NCBI GenBank assembly: GCA_947492955.1
Contig: CANLOV010000004.1
Coordinates: forward strand, 186,001 to 250,000
From: an uncultured Cellulophaga sp.
GTDB taxonomy: Bacteria; Bacteroidota; Bacteroidia; Flavobacteriales; Flavobacteriaceae
Direction of reading: 5' to 3'
Length of the DNA: 64,000 bases
How positions within the stretch are numbered: position 1 is the stretch's first letter; every line of letters begins with the position of its first letter. Position numbers and translations under genes: made by a program. Of the stretch, positions 18,946 to 27,292 are shown piece by piece. The notes beneath the pieces are model-generated. The model did no database searches. It saw only the letters and a program-made list of their open reading frames with translations, and was not told the origin of the DNA.

Positions 18946-19759
18946 ATTCATTCTCATCTTCAAAAAAAGTATCTGCATAACGAGTGTTACCGTATTTTAA
19001 GTTCCAATCTGCAGCTGTTTTTAGTAGTAGTTCTTTTTGTTTCGCTATTTGTTTTCTAAGTATTGCTATTTGTGTGCTGTCTTGTCTTTTTTTAGGATTG
19101 CTATAGTTTAATGATTTAGATAAACTTTTATTCCATTTTACATAAATAGATTTTTTATTAAAATCATTTTTAAACGTAGATAGGTATATAGAAAGCTTTT
19201 CATAGCTTAGGTAAGAATATATGCGTTGTTCTGTTACTTTTTCAGTAGTCTTAAACTGTTTAATGTCTTTTTTAATCGTGTGTAGTATATGATTAACAAT
19301 TAAAGCGTAATCTTCTTTTTTTATTTTATATAGAGTAGCAAAATCTTTAAACTTTAATAATTTATAGAGGATTTCATTAGTTTTTTTAGTTACTAGTTCT
19401 TGCTTAATGGGGTAATCTGCTAAAAGAGCTTTTAGGTTGTTGTATTCTTCACTAATAACATCATCTTCAAAAGTTACAAAAGTAAAATTATCGTTTATGT
19501 AATTATAAATAGGTTTAATTTTGCGGTAAATAGCAGCAGAAGTTTCTACATTTAACCTTTGTTCTTCTATAGAGTTAGCTGCTTTAATATTTTCTAAATA
19601 CGCAATACAGGTATTTATATCTACTTGTAATTGTTCATTAAATGTAGACTTGCCAAGGTGCACATGTTTTTTTTGCGCACCTGCACTAGTGCTGTATAAT
19701 GCAATAAAGCATATGCAACATAAGAGAAATATGTGGTTGTTTTTTAATAAAGAAAACAT
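18944..19759 (-). CDS. exported hypothetical protein
   Basis: 271 residues starting MFSLLKNNHIFLLCC, with a signal peptide likely cut after STSAGA. The mature part is rich in lysine and predicted helix, with no cysteine pairs, repeats or motif I recognise. It starts with ATG at 19759 and stands alone between convergent and co-directional neighbours. It is probably periplasmic. Function unknown. Confidence 0.6.
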   Translation of the reverse strand: MFSLLKNNHIFLLCCICFIALYSTSAGAQKKHVHLGKSTFNEQLQVDINTCIAYLENIKAANSIEEQRLNVETSAAIYRKIKPIYNYINDNFTFVTFEDDVISEEYNNLKALLADYPIKQELVTKKTNEILYKLLKFKDFATLYKIKKEDYALIVNHILHTIKKDIKQFKTTEKVTEQRIYSYLSYEKLSIYLSTFKNDFNKKSIYVKWNKSLSKSLNYSNPKKRQDSTQIAILRKQIAKQKELLLKTAADWNLKYGNTRYADTFFEDENE

Positions 19760-19832
19760 AAAATCACCTCTGTTAAAAAAGAAGTCTTTTTCTTACTTTT
19801 TAATATAACGAAGTAGTTAGTGTTTTATTTTA

Positions 19833-19865
19833 AAAACAAAAAAGGATCGCTGTATAGGCGATCCT
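19833..19865 (-). terminator. terminator of the terC transcript
   Basis: An 8-bp stem AGGATCGC/GCGATCCT (19843-19850 with 19858-19865). Read on the minus strand it is followed by a T-rich run, so it ends transcription from the terC gene. Confidence 0.7.
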
Positions 19866-19891
19866 CTTGTATATTAATATTTTAGCTTTTG

Positions 19892-20686
19892 TTAATTTAT
19901 CTTTTTGTTTTTCTTCATACGTAAGTCAAAAAATTCTACCATTAAAGAAAAAGCAATGGTAAAGTATAAGTAGCCTTTTGGTATAGTTCCTACTTCATTT
20001 CCAAATATGGACAGGTGAGATAGGTGAGCAGCTTCCGCAACAAGCATAAAACCAATAAGTATTAAAAAAGATAAACCTAATATTTGTACAGATGGGTGTC
20101 TGTTAACAAATTCACCAACAGGATTTGCAAACAACATCATTATTACCACAGATATAATTACAGCAACAATCATAATAATTAATGCATCATTTGGGTTTGG
20201 AGATATACCATTTGTCATTCCTATGGCAGTAAGTATAGAATCAAAAGAAAAAACAATATTTATAACTGTTATTTGTATAATAGCATTTTTTAAAGTGTTA
20301 GATCTAGCTTTAGTAACTTCTCTTTCATCATGCCCTCTGTCTTCAACTTTTTCATGAATCTACTTAGTACTCTTGTAAAGTAAAAAAAGACCACCAGCAA
20401 AAAGAATTAGTGCCTGCCCGCTAATACCACCATGAATCCAATCATTCTCTATAATCCAAAAAGGCTTTTTCATGGATGTAAGTAATGATATTCCAAATAA
20501 TAATACAATACGAAAAACCATGGCTAGTATTAAGCCAATATTGGTAGCTTTTTTACGAGCACTTTTCTCTAGCTTACCTGCGGCAATAGAAATGAATATA
20601 ATATTATCTATACCTAAAACAATTTCTAGAAAAGTTAATGTTAATAATGCTATCCATGCATCTGGATTAGTAAAAATTTCAAACAT
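19892..20686 (-). pseudogene. terC-family membrane protein gene with an in-frame amber codon
   Basis: One continuous 264-codon TerC-family frame except for TAG at codon 109 (20360-20362). The first part has the family's DAWIALLTLTFLEIVLGIDN signature and ends LYKSTK; after the TAG the frame continues IHEKVEDRG and later FSFDSILTAIGMTNGIS, the second conserved TerC aspartate motif. Related proteins usually have KSTKEIH here, so a GAG to TAG change is the simplest explanation. TerC proteins are linked to tellurite resistance and metal export during protein secretion. It lies 2 bases downstream of a small lipoprotein gene and has its own terminator. Either a recent pseudogene or a base-call error. 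Confidence 0.85.
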
Positions 20687-20688
20687 AA

Positions 20689-21063
20689 TTATTCTATTTT
20701 TATAGCTGTTCCTTTAGACTTTTTACTGTCTCCAACAACGTTGTACTCAAATGTATATGATTTTTTTGAAGTTGTCAATATTTTTATATGAATAGACTTT
20801 TCTTCAGCTTTATTCTTTGGCTTTAATTTTTTTATAATGTATTCACAATCATTAATCCAACGAACAGAAGAAGTATCGCTTTTGCCGTTAAAATAATCAA
20901 TTTCATTTTTACCATTACGAATAAATATCGTTGTTTCTTCTTTTCCATTTATAGTAGATGAAAACGAAAATTTACCGTTTTTAAAGTCTTTACAATTTCT
21001 TTCTGGCTGATAGCACGAAAAAAACAATAGTAATGAAAAAGATAAGAGTATATTTTTTATCAT
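20689..21063 (-). CDS. small hypothetical lipoprotein
   Basis: 124 residues with an N-terminal signal and lipobox ending FFSC (about residue 17), so it is probably membrane anchored and periplasmic. The mature part contains KFSFSSTINGKEETTIFIRN and alternating strand-like segments, suggesting a small beta-rich fold. The gene ends 2 bases before the terC start and is probably transcribed with it. I do not recognise a functional family. Confidence 0.65.
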   Translation of the reverse strand: MIKNILLSFSLLLFFSCYQPERNCKDFKNGKFSFSSTINGKEETTIFIRNGKNEIDYFNGKSDTSSVRWINDCEYIIKKLKPKNKAEEKSIHIKILTTSKKSYTFEYNVVGDSKKSKGTAIKIE

Positions 21064-21137
21064 AACTACAAAGAAAAGAAATAAGTTTTAGTTGTTATTA
21101 CAAAGCAACATTAAAATGGGGAACAAAAAAATAGGGG

Positions 21138-21572
21138 CTAGCTATCCAAATTAGTTTCATAAGCCTTAAAACTACCATCTGTGTAGAAAATAATAATTTT
21201 CTGAATAGATTTATCATTATTGGTAGTAGGTGCTATTTTAACTGATGCAGGCGTATTTATTTCTTCTTTAGGAAAAGGTATCGTCTGTTTATCTAAAATA
21301 TTTTTTTCTTTAGAAATAGGAGGAGGTATGCTTTCTGTTTTGCTAGTAGCAGGAAAAGTTCCTTTACCATTTAATAACCAATAAAGGTTTACATCCGGAA
21401 AATTAGATATTACTTTCATAACAAATTCTAAACTTGGTTTGTTACGACCAGATAAAATGTGTGATATACTAGAGCGTTGTACGCCAATTTTATCTGAAAA
21501 AGCAGAAGCAGATAATCCATAATATTGGATAATTTTTTCTAATCTATTTATGAAGTCTTCTGTGTTTACCAT
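21138..21572 (-). CDS. XRE-family transcriptional regulator
   Basis: 144 residues from the ATG at 21572; a TTG-initiated extension to 21611 would add a hydrophobic leader and is rejected. A Cro/C1-type helix-turn-helix fills residues about 5-65 (YGLSASAFSDKIGVQRSS, ISHILSGRNKPSLEFV). A variable proline-rich linker follows, and a short conserved tail (KIIIFYTDGSFKAYE). It probably represses its own gene: a symmetric GTTTAC/GTATAC/GTAAAC array covers its start codon (21563-21590). It diverges from the M14 peptidase gene. Confidence 0.8.
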   Translation of the reverse strand: MVNTEDFINRLEKIIQYYGLSASAFSDKIGVQRSSISHILSGRNKPSLEFVMKVISNFPDVNLYWLLNGKGTFPATSKTESIPPPISKEKNILDKQTIPFPKEEINTPASVKIAPTTNNDKSIQKIIIFYTDGSFKAYETNLDS

Positions 21573-21590
21573 TGTATACAAAAGTAAACA
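21563..21590. promoter_or_regulatory. symmetric operator-like sequence over the XRE start codon
   Basis: TGTTTAC at 21563-21569, TTGTATACAA at 21572-21581 and GTAAACA at 21584-21590 form a dyad centred between 21576 and 21577, with exact 10-base spacing between hexamer starts. Related hexamers recur at 21721, 21754, 21777, 21799 and 21833 in the same intergenic region. The most likely reader is the XRE protein itself. Confidence 0.6.
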
Positions 21591-21825
21591 AAAAAACAAT
21601 AGCCATATCAAAAAAGAGAATAATTTACATAGAAAACATAAACTTTTAGTTTATATAGTAATGCATAATCATCTAGTTTATATAACTTTAACTATGTTTA
21701 TTTGCATATACGTGTGTTTTGTATACATTTTTGCTAGTTAACAACAATTACCTGTTTACAAAAATCAATTTATTACGTATACAATTGTAAATTCAACTGT
21801 TTACAAATGTTATCTTTAATGATGT

Positions 21826-21833
21826 TACTTTTG
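21826..21833 (+). promoter_or_regulatory. -7 box of the M14 peptidase gene
   Basis: TACTTTTG, 24 bases before the ATG at 21858. Its last base begins a GTAAAC hexamer (21833-21838), so the putative XRE site would overlap the promoter. Confidence 0.45.
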
Positions 21834-21857
21834 TAAACTTTAAAATAAGCCTAATAT

Positions 21858-22973
21858 ATGTCAGAGTTAAAAACCGATTACAATCAGATAAAAGAAAAAG
21901 CTGTTACAGGAAGGTATGTAACTAATAAAGACGTCTTTCCTTTTTTAAATAAAGTAGCAAAAGATTTTCCTGTAGAAAAAATTGGAACTTCGGTTTTAAG
22001 TAAGGATATTAAAATAATTACATTAGGAACTGGTAAAAAGAAAGTTTTAATGTGGTCTCAGATGCATGGTAATGAATCTACAACTACAAAAGCTGTATTG
22101 GATTTTATAAATCTTTTAAATAGTTCAGATGAGCTTGCTTCCTTTATAAAGGATAATTGTACTATAAAAATAATTCCTATTTTAAATCCAGATGGAGCCG
22201 AGGCATATACAAGAGTAAATGCTAATGCTATAGATTTAAATAGAGATGCCCAAGACAGGAGTCAGCCAGAAAGTATTGTTTTAAGAAGTGTTTATGATAG
22301 TTTTAAGCCAGATTATTGCTTTAACCTACACGATCAGCGAACTATCTTTAATACGGCAGCTATAGCCAAACCTGCAACAGTATCTTTTTTAGCGCCTGCA
22401 CATGATCAAGAACGTAATATTTCTGCTACTAGAGCTATTAGTATGCAAATTATTGTAGCTATGAATAGTATGTTGCAAAAACACATACCAGGTCAAGTGG
22501 GTAGGTATGATGATGGTTTTAATAGTAATTGTGTTGGTGATGCTTTTCAGATGTTAAACACACCTACGATTCTTTTTGAGTCTGGACATTATCCTGAAGA
22601 TTATAAAAGAGAGAAAACAAGAGAGTATATTTATAATTCTATAGTAAAAGGAGTAGAAGTTATTGCTAAAAATACGATTAAGGAGTATAGTATAGATGAT
22701 TACACAGCTATTCCAGAGAATAATAAGTTATTTTACGATATTTTAATAACCAATGCAGACGAGTTAGATACTGCTTTGCCAAAAAACACAAGCATTGGTA
22801 TTCTTTTTAAGGAAACTTTAGAGGGTAATGAGATTAAATTTATCCCTAATATTGAAAAAAAGGGAGATTTAACAGGTTTTTATGGTCATAAAGTTTATAA
22901 TTGTTTAAATAGTAATGATCTAGAAACCTTAAAAAAGCAGAAAGAAGTAATTAAATTATTAAAAAAAGGTTAA
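21858..22973 (+). CDS. M14-family zinc carboxypeptidase-like protein
   Basis: 371 residues, no signal peptide. Zinc-ligand candidates are H70 and E73 in MHGNES and H158 in NLHDQR; NPDGAEAYTR and DLNRDAQDRSQPES supply substrate-binding arginines as in M14 enzymes, and ILFESGHYPEDY supplies a possible catalytic glutamate. Because it is cytoplasmic it may process peptidoglycan peptides or modified amino acids (succinylglutamate desuccinylase-like relatives exist); the substrate is unclear. The C-terminal 90 residues are unlike the catalytic part. Divergent from the XRE regulator and possibly under its control. Confidence 0.75.
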   Translation: MSELKTDYNQIKEKAVTGRYVTNKDVFPFLNKVAKDFPVEKIGTSVLSKDIKIITLGTGKKKVLMWSQMHGNESTTTKAVLDFINLLNSSDELASFIKDNCTIKIIPILNPDGAEAYTRVNANAIDLNRDAQDRSQPESIVLRSVYDSFKPDYCFNLHDQRTIFNTAAIAKPATVSFLAPAHDQERNISATRAISMQIIVAMNSMLQKHIPGQVGRYDDGFNSNCVGDAFQMLNTPTILFESGHYPEDYKREKTREYIYNSIVKGVEVIAKNTIKEYSIDDYTAIPENNKLFYDILITNADELDTALPKNTSIGILFKETLEGNEIKFIPNIEKKGDLTGFYGHKVYNCLNSNDLETLKKQKEVIKLLKKG

Positions 22974-23026
22974 ACAAAATTATAGTTAAACTTAATTTTT
23001 TGCATTTTCATCAAAAAAACACAATA

Positions 23027-23061
23027 TTTGTTACATTTAATTTGATAAATTGTTATTTTTG
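23027..23061 (+). promoter_or_regulatory. promoter of the Lrp-type regulator gene
   Basis: TTTG at 23027-23030, 23-base spacer, TATTTTTG at 23054-23061; ATG at 23082. Both elements fit the Bacteroidota consensus. Confidence 0.5.
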
Positions 23062-23081
23062 ACTAAAATTTGAATAATAAA

Positions 23082-23561
23082 ATGGGTAAAGTAAAATTAG
23101 ACGAGATAGATCATCAGATTCTGGATATGTTAATAGACAACACCAGAACACCATTTACAGATATCGCTAAAAAGCTTTTAATTTCTGCGGGTACTGTGCA
23201 TGTAAGAGTTAAGAAAATGGAAGAAAGCGGAATCATTAAAGGTTCTTCTTTAACTTTAGATTATGTTAAATTGGGCTATGCATTTATTGCGTATGTTGGT
23301 ATTTTTCTAGAAAAAACACATCAAACAAAGTTTGTTTTAGAGCGCCTTAATCAAATTCCTTTTGTAACAGTAGCACATATAACTACAGGAAAATTTAATA
23401 TTTTCTGTAAAATTAGAGCAAAAGATACAAACCATGCTAAAAATATTATCTTTAAAGTAGATGATATAGATGGTATTAGTAGAACAGAAACAATGATTTC
23501 TTTAGAAGAAAGCATAAACGATAAAAAGCGTTTAATGCATACAATTTTTAATGAGTTGTAA
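23082..23561 (+). CDS. Lrp/AsnC-family transcriptional regulator
   Basis: 159 residues from the ATG at 23082 (MGKVKLDEIDHQILDML); an upstream TTG at 23070 is not needed. Residues 1-60 form the winged helix-turn-helix (DNTRTPFTDIAKKLLISAGTV split at the recognition helix). Residues about 70-150 form the RAM effector-binding domain (FIAYVGIFLEK, VTVAHITTGKFNIFCKI). The family senses amino acids and forms dimers to octamers. Targets are unknown; alanine and proline catabolic genes lie a few kilobases downstream, which is only suggestive. Confidence 0.9.
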   Translation: MGKVKLDEIDHQILDMLIDNTRTPFTDIAKKLLISAGTVHVRVKKMEESGIIKGSSLTLDYVKLGYAFIAYVGIFLEKTHQTKFVLERLNQIPFVTVAHITTGKFNIFCKIRAKDTNHAKNIIFKVDDIDGISRTETMISLEESINDKKRLMHTIFNEL

Positions 23562-23590
23562 TTAAGAATCATAAGTTTTAATAAAACCTT

Positions 23591-23626
23591 AATCCTAATT
23601 AGATGTTTTTCTAATTAGGATTTTTT
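23591..23626 (+). terminator. intrinsic terminator
   Basis: A 12-bp stem AATCCTAATTAG/CTAATTAGGATT with an eight-base loop, followed by T6. Confidence 0.85.
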
Positions 23627-23661
23627 AATTTCACACTTTAAGGAAATAAAGCTTTTTAATT

Positions 23662-24177
23662 ATGAAAACCTCGGAACTTAAGGATACCGAATACAATTCT
23701 TATTATAAAACCTATATTTTGGCTTTAGAAGAAGTAGAATTGAATGAAGAATTGCAAAACGGAATGGATGATTTTGTGACTTTATTGCATAAAATCCCTG
23801 AAAGTAGATTTTCTTATGCTTATGAAGAGGGTAAATGGACAATTGCCGAAGTGCTTTTACACATTATAGACACAGAAAGGGTTTTTCAATACAGAGCATT
23901 GTGTTTTTCTAGAAATGATAAAACAAATTTACCTGGTTTTGAGCAAAACGACTATGCATTAGAAAGTAATGCTAAAAATAGGAGTAAGGCGAGTTTAATT
24001 AATGAGTATATGGCTGTACGTAAATCTACAATTGCGCTATATAACTCGTTTAGTAAAGAAATTCTAAAACGCACGGGTAATGCTAATGATGCTGTAACAA
24101 GTGTAGCCGGGCAAGGCTTTATATTAGCAGGCCACCAAGCACATCATAAAAAAATTATAGAAGAAAGATATTTGTAA
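23662..24177 (+). CDS. DinB/YfiT-like four-helix-bundle protein
   Basis: 171 residues. The pattern of a DinB-like metal-binding bundle is visible: WTIAEVLLHIIDTERVFQYR supplies the first histidine and GHQAHHKKIIEERYL near the C-terminus supplies the other two. Such proteins include thiol-transferases with bacillithiol or related cofactors and metal-dependent hydrolases; the activity here is unknown. Its stop lies 1 base before the stop of the convergent gene at 24179, and I see no terminator between them. Confidence 0.8.
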   Translation: MKTSELKDTEYNSYYKTYILALEEVELNEELQNGMDDFVTLLHKIPESRFSYAYEEGKWTIAEVLLHIIDTERVFQYRALCFSRNDKTNLPGFEQNDYALESNAKNRSKASLINEYMAVRKSTIALYNSFSKEILKRTGNANDAVTSVAGQGFILAGHQAHHKKIIEERYL

Positions 24178-24178
24178 A

Positions 24179-24490
24179 TTAATCTAACATAGATTTACTA
24201 TCATCTGTATCTTCATCCATTGGTTTTTCTAATTCAAATAACGACTTTTTAGAAGCTAATTCTTTTTCTATAGACTCATCGAAGTTTGAAAAGAAATCGG
24301 ATAAACTCTTACTTATTTTTACTAAATAAATAATGTCATCTGTTTTTACTTCTACGGCTTCTATAATTTCTCCTTTTAAATTTTTAAAAGAAATAATATC
24401 GCTGTCTCCGTACCCATGTGGGTAAGATTCTATTAGTAAGTTGGCTACTTCGTGGCTTAGTTTTTTGTAATCTACAAGTTTTCGTAACAT
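24179..24490 (-). CDS. conserved hypothetical protein
   Basis: 103 residues starting MLRKLVDYKKLSHEVANLL, cytoplasmic, acidic C-terminus (EKPMDEDTDDSKSMLD). It has mixed strand and helix character and no motif I can link to a function. I recall similar short proteins as widespread in Flavobacteriaceae. Convergent with the DinB-like gene with 1 base between stop codons; it precedes aroB on the same strand from 100 bases away in transcript terms. Confidence 0.65.
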   Translation of the reverse strand: MLRKLVDYKKLSHEVANLLIESYPHGYGDSDIISFKNLKGEIIEAVEVKTDDIIYLVKISKSLSDFFSNFDESIEKELASKKSLFELEKPMDEDTDDSKSMLD

Positions 24491-24590
24491 AATAGTTTGG
24501 TTGTATGTGAGTAATACTACTAAACTATATATTTTTTAAATTGAAATTTGTAAAGAGTTGTAAAACAGCCTTTTTTAGTAGGTGTAACTC

Positions 24591-25652
24591 TTATTCTTTG
24601 TAGTAAGCAAAAGCATCTATAAATAAATCATTAGGAACTTTAATATCTATCGCTGGTTCTCCAATAGCATTTAACAATACAAAGTTAATATTGCCATGAG
24701 AATTTTTCTTATCAAACTTTAATAGTGATAATATATTTTCAATATCATTACTAGAAAAATCTACTTTTTTATATCTCTTTAAAAAGGTTGTTTTTATATC
24801 TTCTAAGGTATCTTTAGATAAACCTGTTAGTTTGTAAGAAAGGTAGCCTTCTAAAATCATTCCAACAGCAATTGCTTCACCATGCAATAGTAAATCATGG
24901 TCTTCACTTTCTAAAAAGTAAGACTCTACAGCATGCCCTAACGTATGTCCGTAATTTAATATTTTACGTATGTTTTGTTCAGTAGGGTCTTGTAAAACAA
25001 CTTTATTTTTTATAAGAACAGAAGTATATATAAATTTTTCTGCTTCTGTGTAATTAGCAACAGCTTTTAAATCTTTCCAATACGCTGCATCTTGTATTAA
25101 ACCATGTTTTAACATTTCTGCAAAACCACTGTTTAATTGTCTTTCTTCTAATGTTTTTAGAAAATCTGGAATTATCATTACCATTTCTGGCTGATTAATA
25201 ACACCTACTTGGTTTTTTAATGCGCCTAAATCTACACCAGTTTTTCCTCCAACGGAAGCATCTACCATAGCTAATAATGTAGTTGGCACATTTATAAAAT
25301 TAATACCTCTTTTAAAAGTAGAAGCTACAAAACCACCTAAATCTGTTAGCACGCCACCACCAACATTAATCATTATACTTTTTCTATCAGCATCTAATTC
25401 TGATAATACTTCCCAAACTTGTGTGCACGTTTGTATGTTTTTATTAATCTCTCCAGACTCAATTTCGATAATTTCAAATGCATAGTCACCTACAATTTCT
25501 GCCATAAATTGTGGTAAGCAATTTTCATGTGTATTTTCATCAACTAAAATAAAAACCTTAGAATAATTAGATTTTGCAAGATGATTATTTAATGCAGCAT
25601 AAGCATTTGCGTTAAAATGTACATCGTATGTAGAAGTAGTGATAGATTCCAT
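24591..25652 (-). CDS. aroB: 3-dehydroquinate synthase
   Basis: 353 residues from the ATG at 25652 (MESITTSTYDVHFN); a TTG at 25676 would only add eight residues. Visible are the NAD-binding SIMINVGGGVLTDLGGFVAS, the family block PTTLLAMVDASVGGKTGVDL, and metal ligands in GFAEMLKHGLI and NYGHTLGHAVES. It converts DAHP to 3-dehydroquinate, second step of the shikimate pathway. It diverges from the proline dehydrogenase gene. Confidence 0.95.
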   Translation of the reverse strand: MESITTSTYDVHFNANAYAALNNHLAKSNYSKVFILVDENTHENCLPQFMAEIVGDYAFEIIEIESGEINKNIQTCTQVWEVLSELDADRKSIMINVGGGVLTDLGGFVASTFKRGINFINVPTTLLAMVDASVGGKTGVDLGALKNQVGVINQPEMVMIIPDFLKTLEERQLNSGFAEMLKHGLIQDAAYWKDLKAVANYTEAEKFIYTSVLIKNKVVLQDPTEQNIRKILNYGHTLGHAVESYFLESEDHDLLLHGEAIAVGMILEGYLSYKLTGLSKDTLEDIKTTFLKRYKKVDFSSNDIENILSLLKFDKKNSHGNINFVLLNAIGEPAIDIKVPNDLFIDAFAYYKE

Positions 25653-25717
25653 TATGTTGTCTTTAATAAGCTGCAAAATAAAGGTTATTTTTAATTATAA
25701 AATAGTGTTTCAATAGT

Positions 25718-25725
25718 TATATTTG
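25718..25725 (+). promoter_or_regulatory. -7 box of the proline dehydrogenase gene
   Basis: TATATTTG, 23 bases before the ATG at 25749. No clear -33 element. Confidence 0.4.
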
Positions 25726-25748
25726 GTTGAAGGTTAAATTTATTGCCG

Positions 25749-26915
25749 ATGAATACAATTTTTGAAGATACTAGCACTGCTTTTGCCTTAAAAACTGACT
25801 CGGAATTAGAGCGTGCATACTTTTTATTTAAAATGATAGCTAATGAGCCTTTGGTGAGAATAGGCACAGCGGTAACTAATTTTGCTATAAAAGCGCATTT
25901 ACCGGTAGAGGGATTAATACGCGCTAGTGTTTTTGACCATTTCTGTGGTGGAGTAAGCGAAAATGATTGCTTACCCATAATAGATAAGATGTACCAGAAA
26001 AAAGTATGTGCTGTTTTAGATTATTCGGTAGAAGGTAAAGAAGATGAAGTTTATTTTGATGCAACTCTAGATAAAATTATTCATATTTTAAATTTTGTAA
26101 AGGAAAAAGAGGCGATACCATTTGCTGTTTTTAAACCTAGTGGTTTTGGTCGTTTTCAGTTATTTGAAAAAATAAGTGCAGGAAAAAAACTTTTGGAGAA
26201 CGAGCAAGAAGAATGGGAGCGCGTTAAAGCACGTTTTCATACTGTTTGTAAAAAAGCTTATGAGTTAGATGTTGCTTTATTAATAGATGCTGAAGAAAGC
26301 TGGATGCAATCTGCTGCAGATGATTTGGTATTACAAATGATGCGCACCTATAATAAGAAAAAAGCGGTAGTTTTTAATACTTTGCAAACGTATAGATGGA
26401 ACCGGTTAGATTATTTAAAGTTAATGCACAATGAAGCTTTAAAAGATGGATTTAAAATTGGAATAAAAATAGTACGTGGTGCATATTTAGAAAAAGAAAA
26501 TACTAGGGCAGAGGAGCTTAAATACCCTACGCCTATATGTGCATCTAAAAAAGCAACAGACGATAATTTTAATAAAGTGTTATTGTATATGATAGCTAAT
26601 ATTAATGTTATTTCAACTTTTGCAGGTACCCATAACGAAGATAGTTGTTATAAATTAGTACAGTTGTTAGAAAAAAACAATATTAAAGTAAATGATAATC
26701 GCATATGGTTTGGGCAGTTGTATGGAATGAGTGATCATATTTCTTACAACCTTTCGGCTAAAGGATATAATGTTGCTAAATATTTACCTTTTGGCCCTGT
26801 AAAAGATGTTATGCCTTATTTAATTCGTAGGGCAGAAGAAAACACTTCGGTTGCTGGGCAAACAAATAGGGAGTTAGAATTGCTTAGAAAAGAAAGAAAA
26901 CGGAGAAACCTTTAA
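25749..26915 (+). CDS. proline dehydrogenase
   Basis: 388 residues from the ATG at 25749. This is a stand-alone PRODH barrel, not the PutA fusion. FAD- and proline-binding motifs are visible: VFKPSGFGRFQLFEKIS, LLIDAEESWMQ, GAYLEKENTRAEELKYPT, GQLYGMSDHISYNL and YLPFGPVKDVMPYLIRRAEEN. It oxidises proline to pyrroline-5-carboxylate and feeds electrons to quinone. The stop overlaps that of the convergent gene by 4 bases. The dehydrogenase partner (P5C) is not in the window. Confidence 0.92.
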   Translation: MNTIFEDTSTAFALKTDSELERAYFLFKMIANEPLVRIGTAVTNFAIKAHLPVEGLIRASVFDHFCGGVSENDCLPIIDKMYQKKVCAVLDYSVEGKEDEVYFDATLDKIIHILNFVKEKEAIPFAVFKPSGFGRFQLFEKISAGKKLLENEQEEWERVKARFHTVCKKAYELDVALLIDAEESWMQSAADDLVLQMMRTYNKKKAVVFNTLQTYRWNRLDYLKLMHNEALKDGFKIGIKIVRGAYLEKENTRAEELKYPTPICASKKATDDNFNKVLLYMIANINVISTFAGTHNEDSCYKLVQLLEKNNIKVNDNRIWFGQLYGMSDHISYNLSAKGYNVAKYLPFGPVKDVMPYLIRRAEENTSVAGQTNRELELLRKERKRRNL

Positions 26916-27289
26916 TTAAGCGCTTCAATAAGTATTTTGTTATTACAGCTTTTTATTTTTAGAGTCGCAGTCTTGTTATTTAAATCATTTTCTATAAAAT
27001 AAGTTTTGCAAGGCTTAGATTCGGTATCACTTTTTCCAAAATCTACATCGCCATCTAATAAAAACTGATTTATTTGCAGGGAATCAATTTGTTTTTCTTT
27101 TATAGCATTTTGTATATCATTTGAATAGGATATTTTTTTAGAGCGTAAATCTTTTAAAACTCTGCAATTAGGTAAGTAACAGAAGGATACACCTGTTTCT
27201 TCGGACTTTTTCTTTAAGAAAATAGAAAGGAAAATTAAACCAATTGCTAAACCAAAAAGGTAAAAGCCAAGTCGCTTTACAAAAGCCAT
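26912..27289 (-). CDS. DUF4258-like membrane-anchored hypothetical protein
   Basis: 125 residues: one N-terminal membrane helix (LGFYLFGLAIGLIFLSIFL), then a basic stretch and a domain with CYLPNCRVLKDLRSKKISYS and a paired-cysteine segment ending ATLKIKSCNNKI. This layout resembles a flavobacterial protein I recall as DUF4258; that name is from memory. Three bases separate it from the end of the alanine dehydrogenase gene upstream on the same strand, so the two are probably co-transcribed. Confidence 0.65.
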   Translation of the reverse strand: MAFVKRLGFYLFGLAIGLIFLSIFLKKKSEETGVSFCYLPNCRVLKDLRSKKISYSNDIQNAIKEKQIDSLQINQFLLDGDVDFGKSDTESKPCKTYFIENDLNNKTATLKIKSCNNKILIEALN

Positions 27290-27292
27290 AAA

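Noticed and set aside
19892-20218. Separate 108-residue membrane protein downstream of the terC amber codon
   Set aside because: It is in the same frame as the upstream half and continues TerC without a gap; only one TAG separates them.
21573-21741. Short plus-strand open frame over the XRE start region
   Set aside because: It overlaps the symmetric operator and antisense XRE start; the product is an unremarkable hydrophobic peptide.
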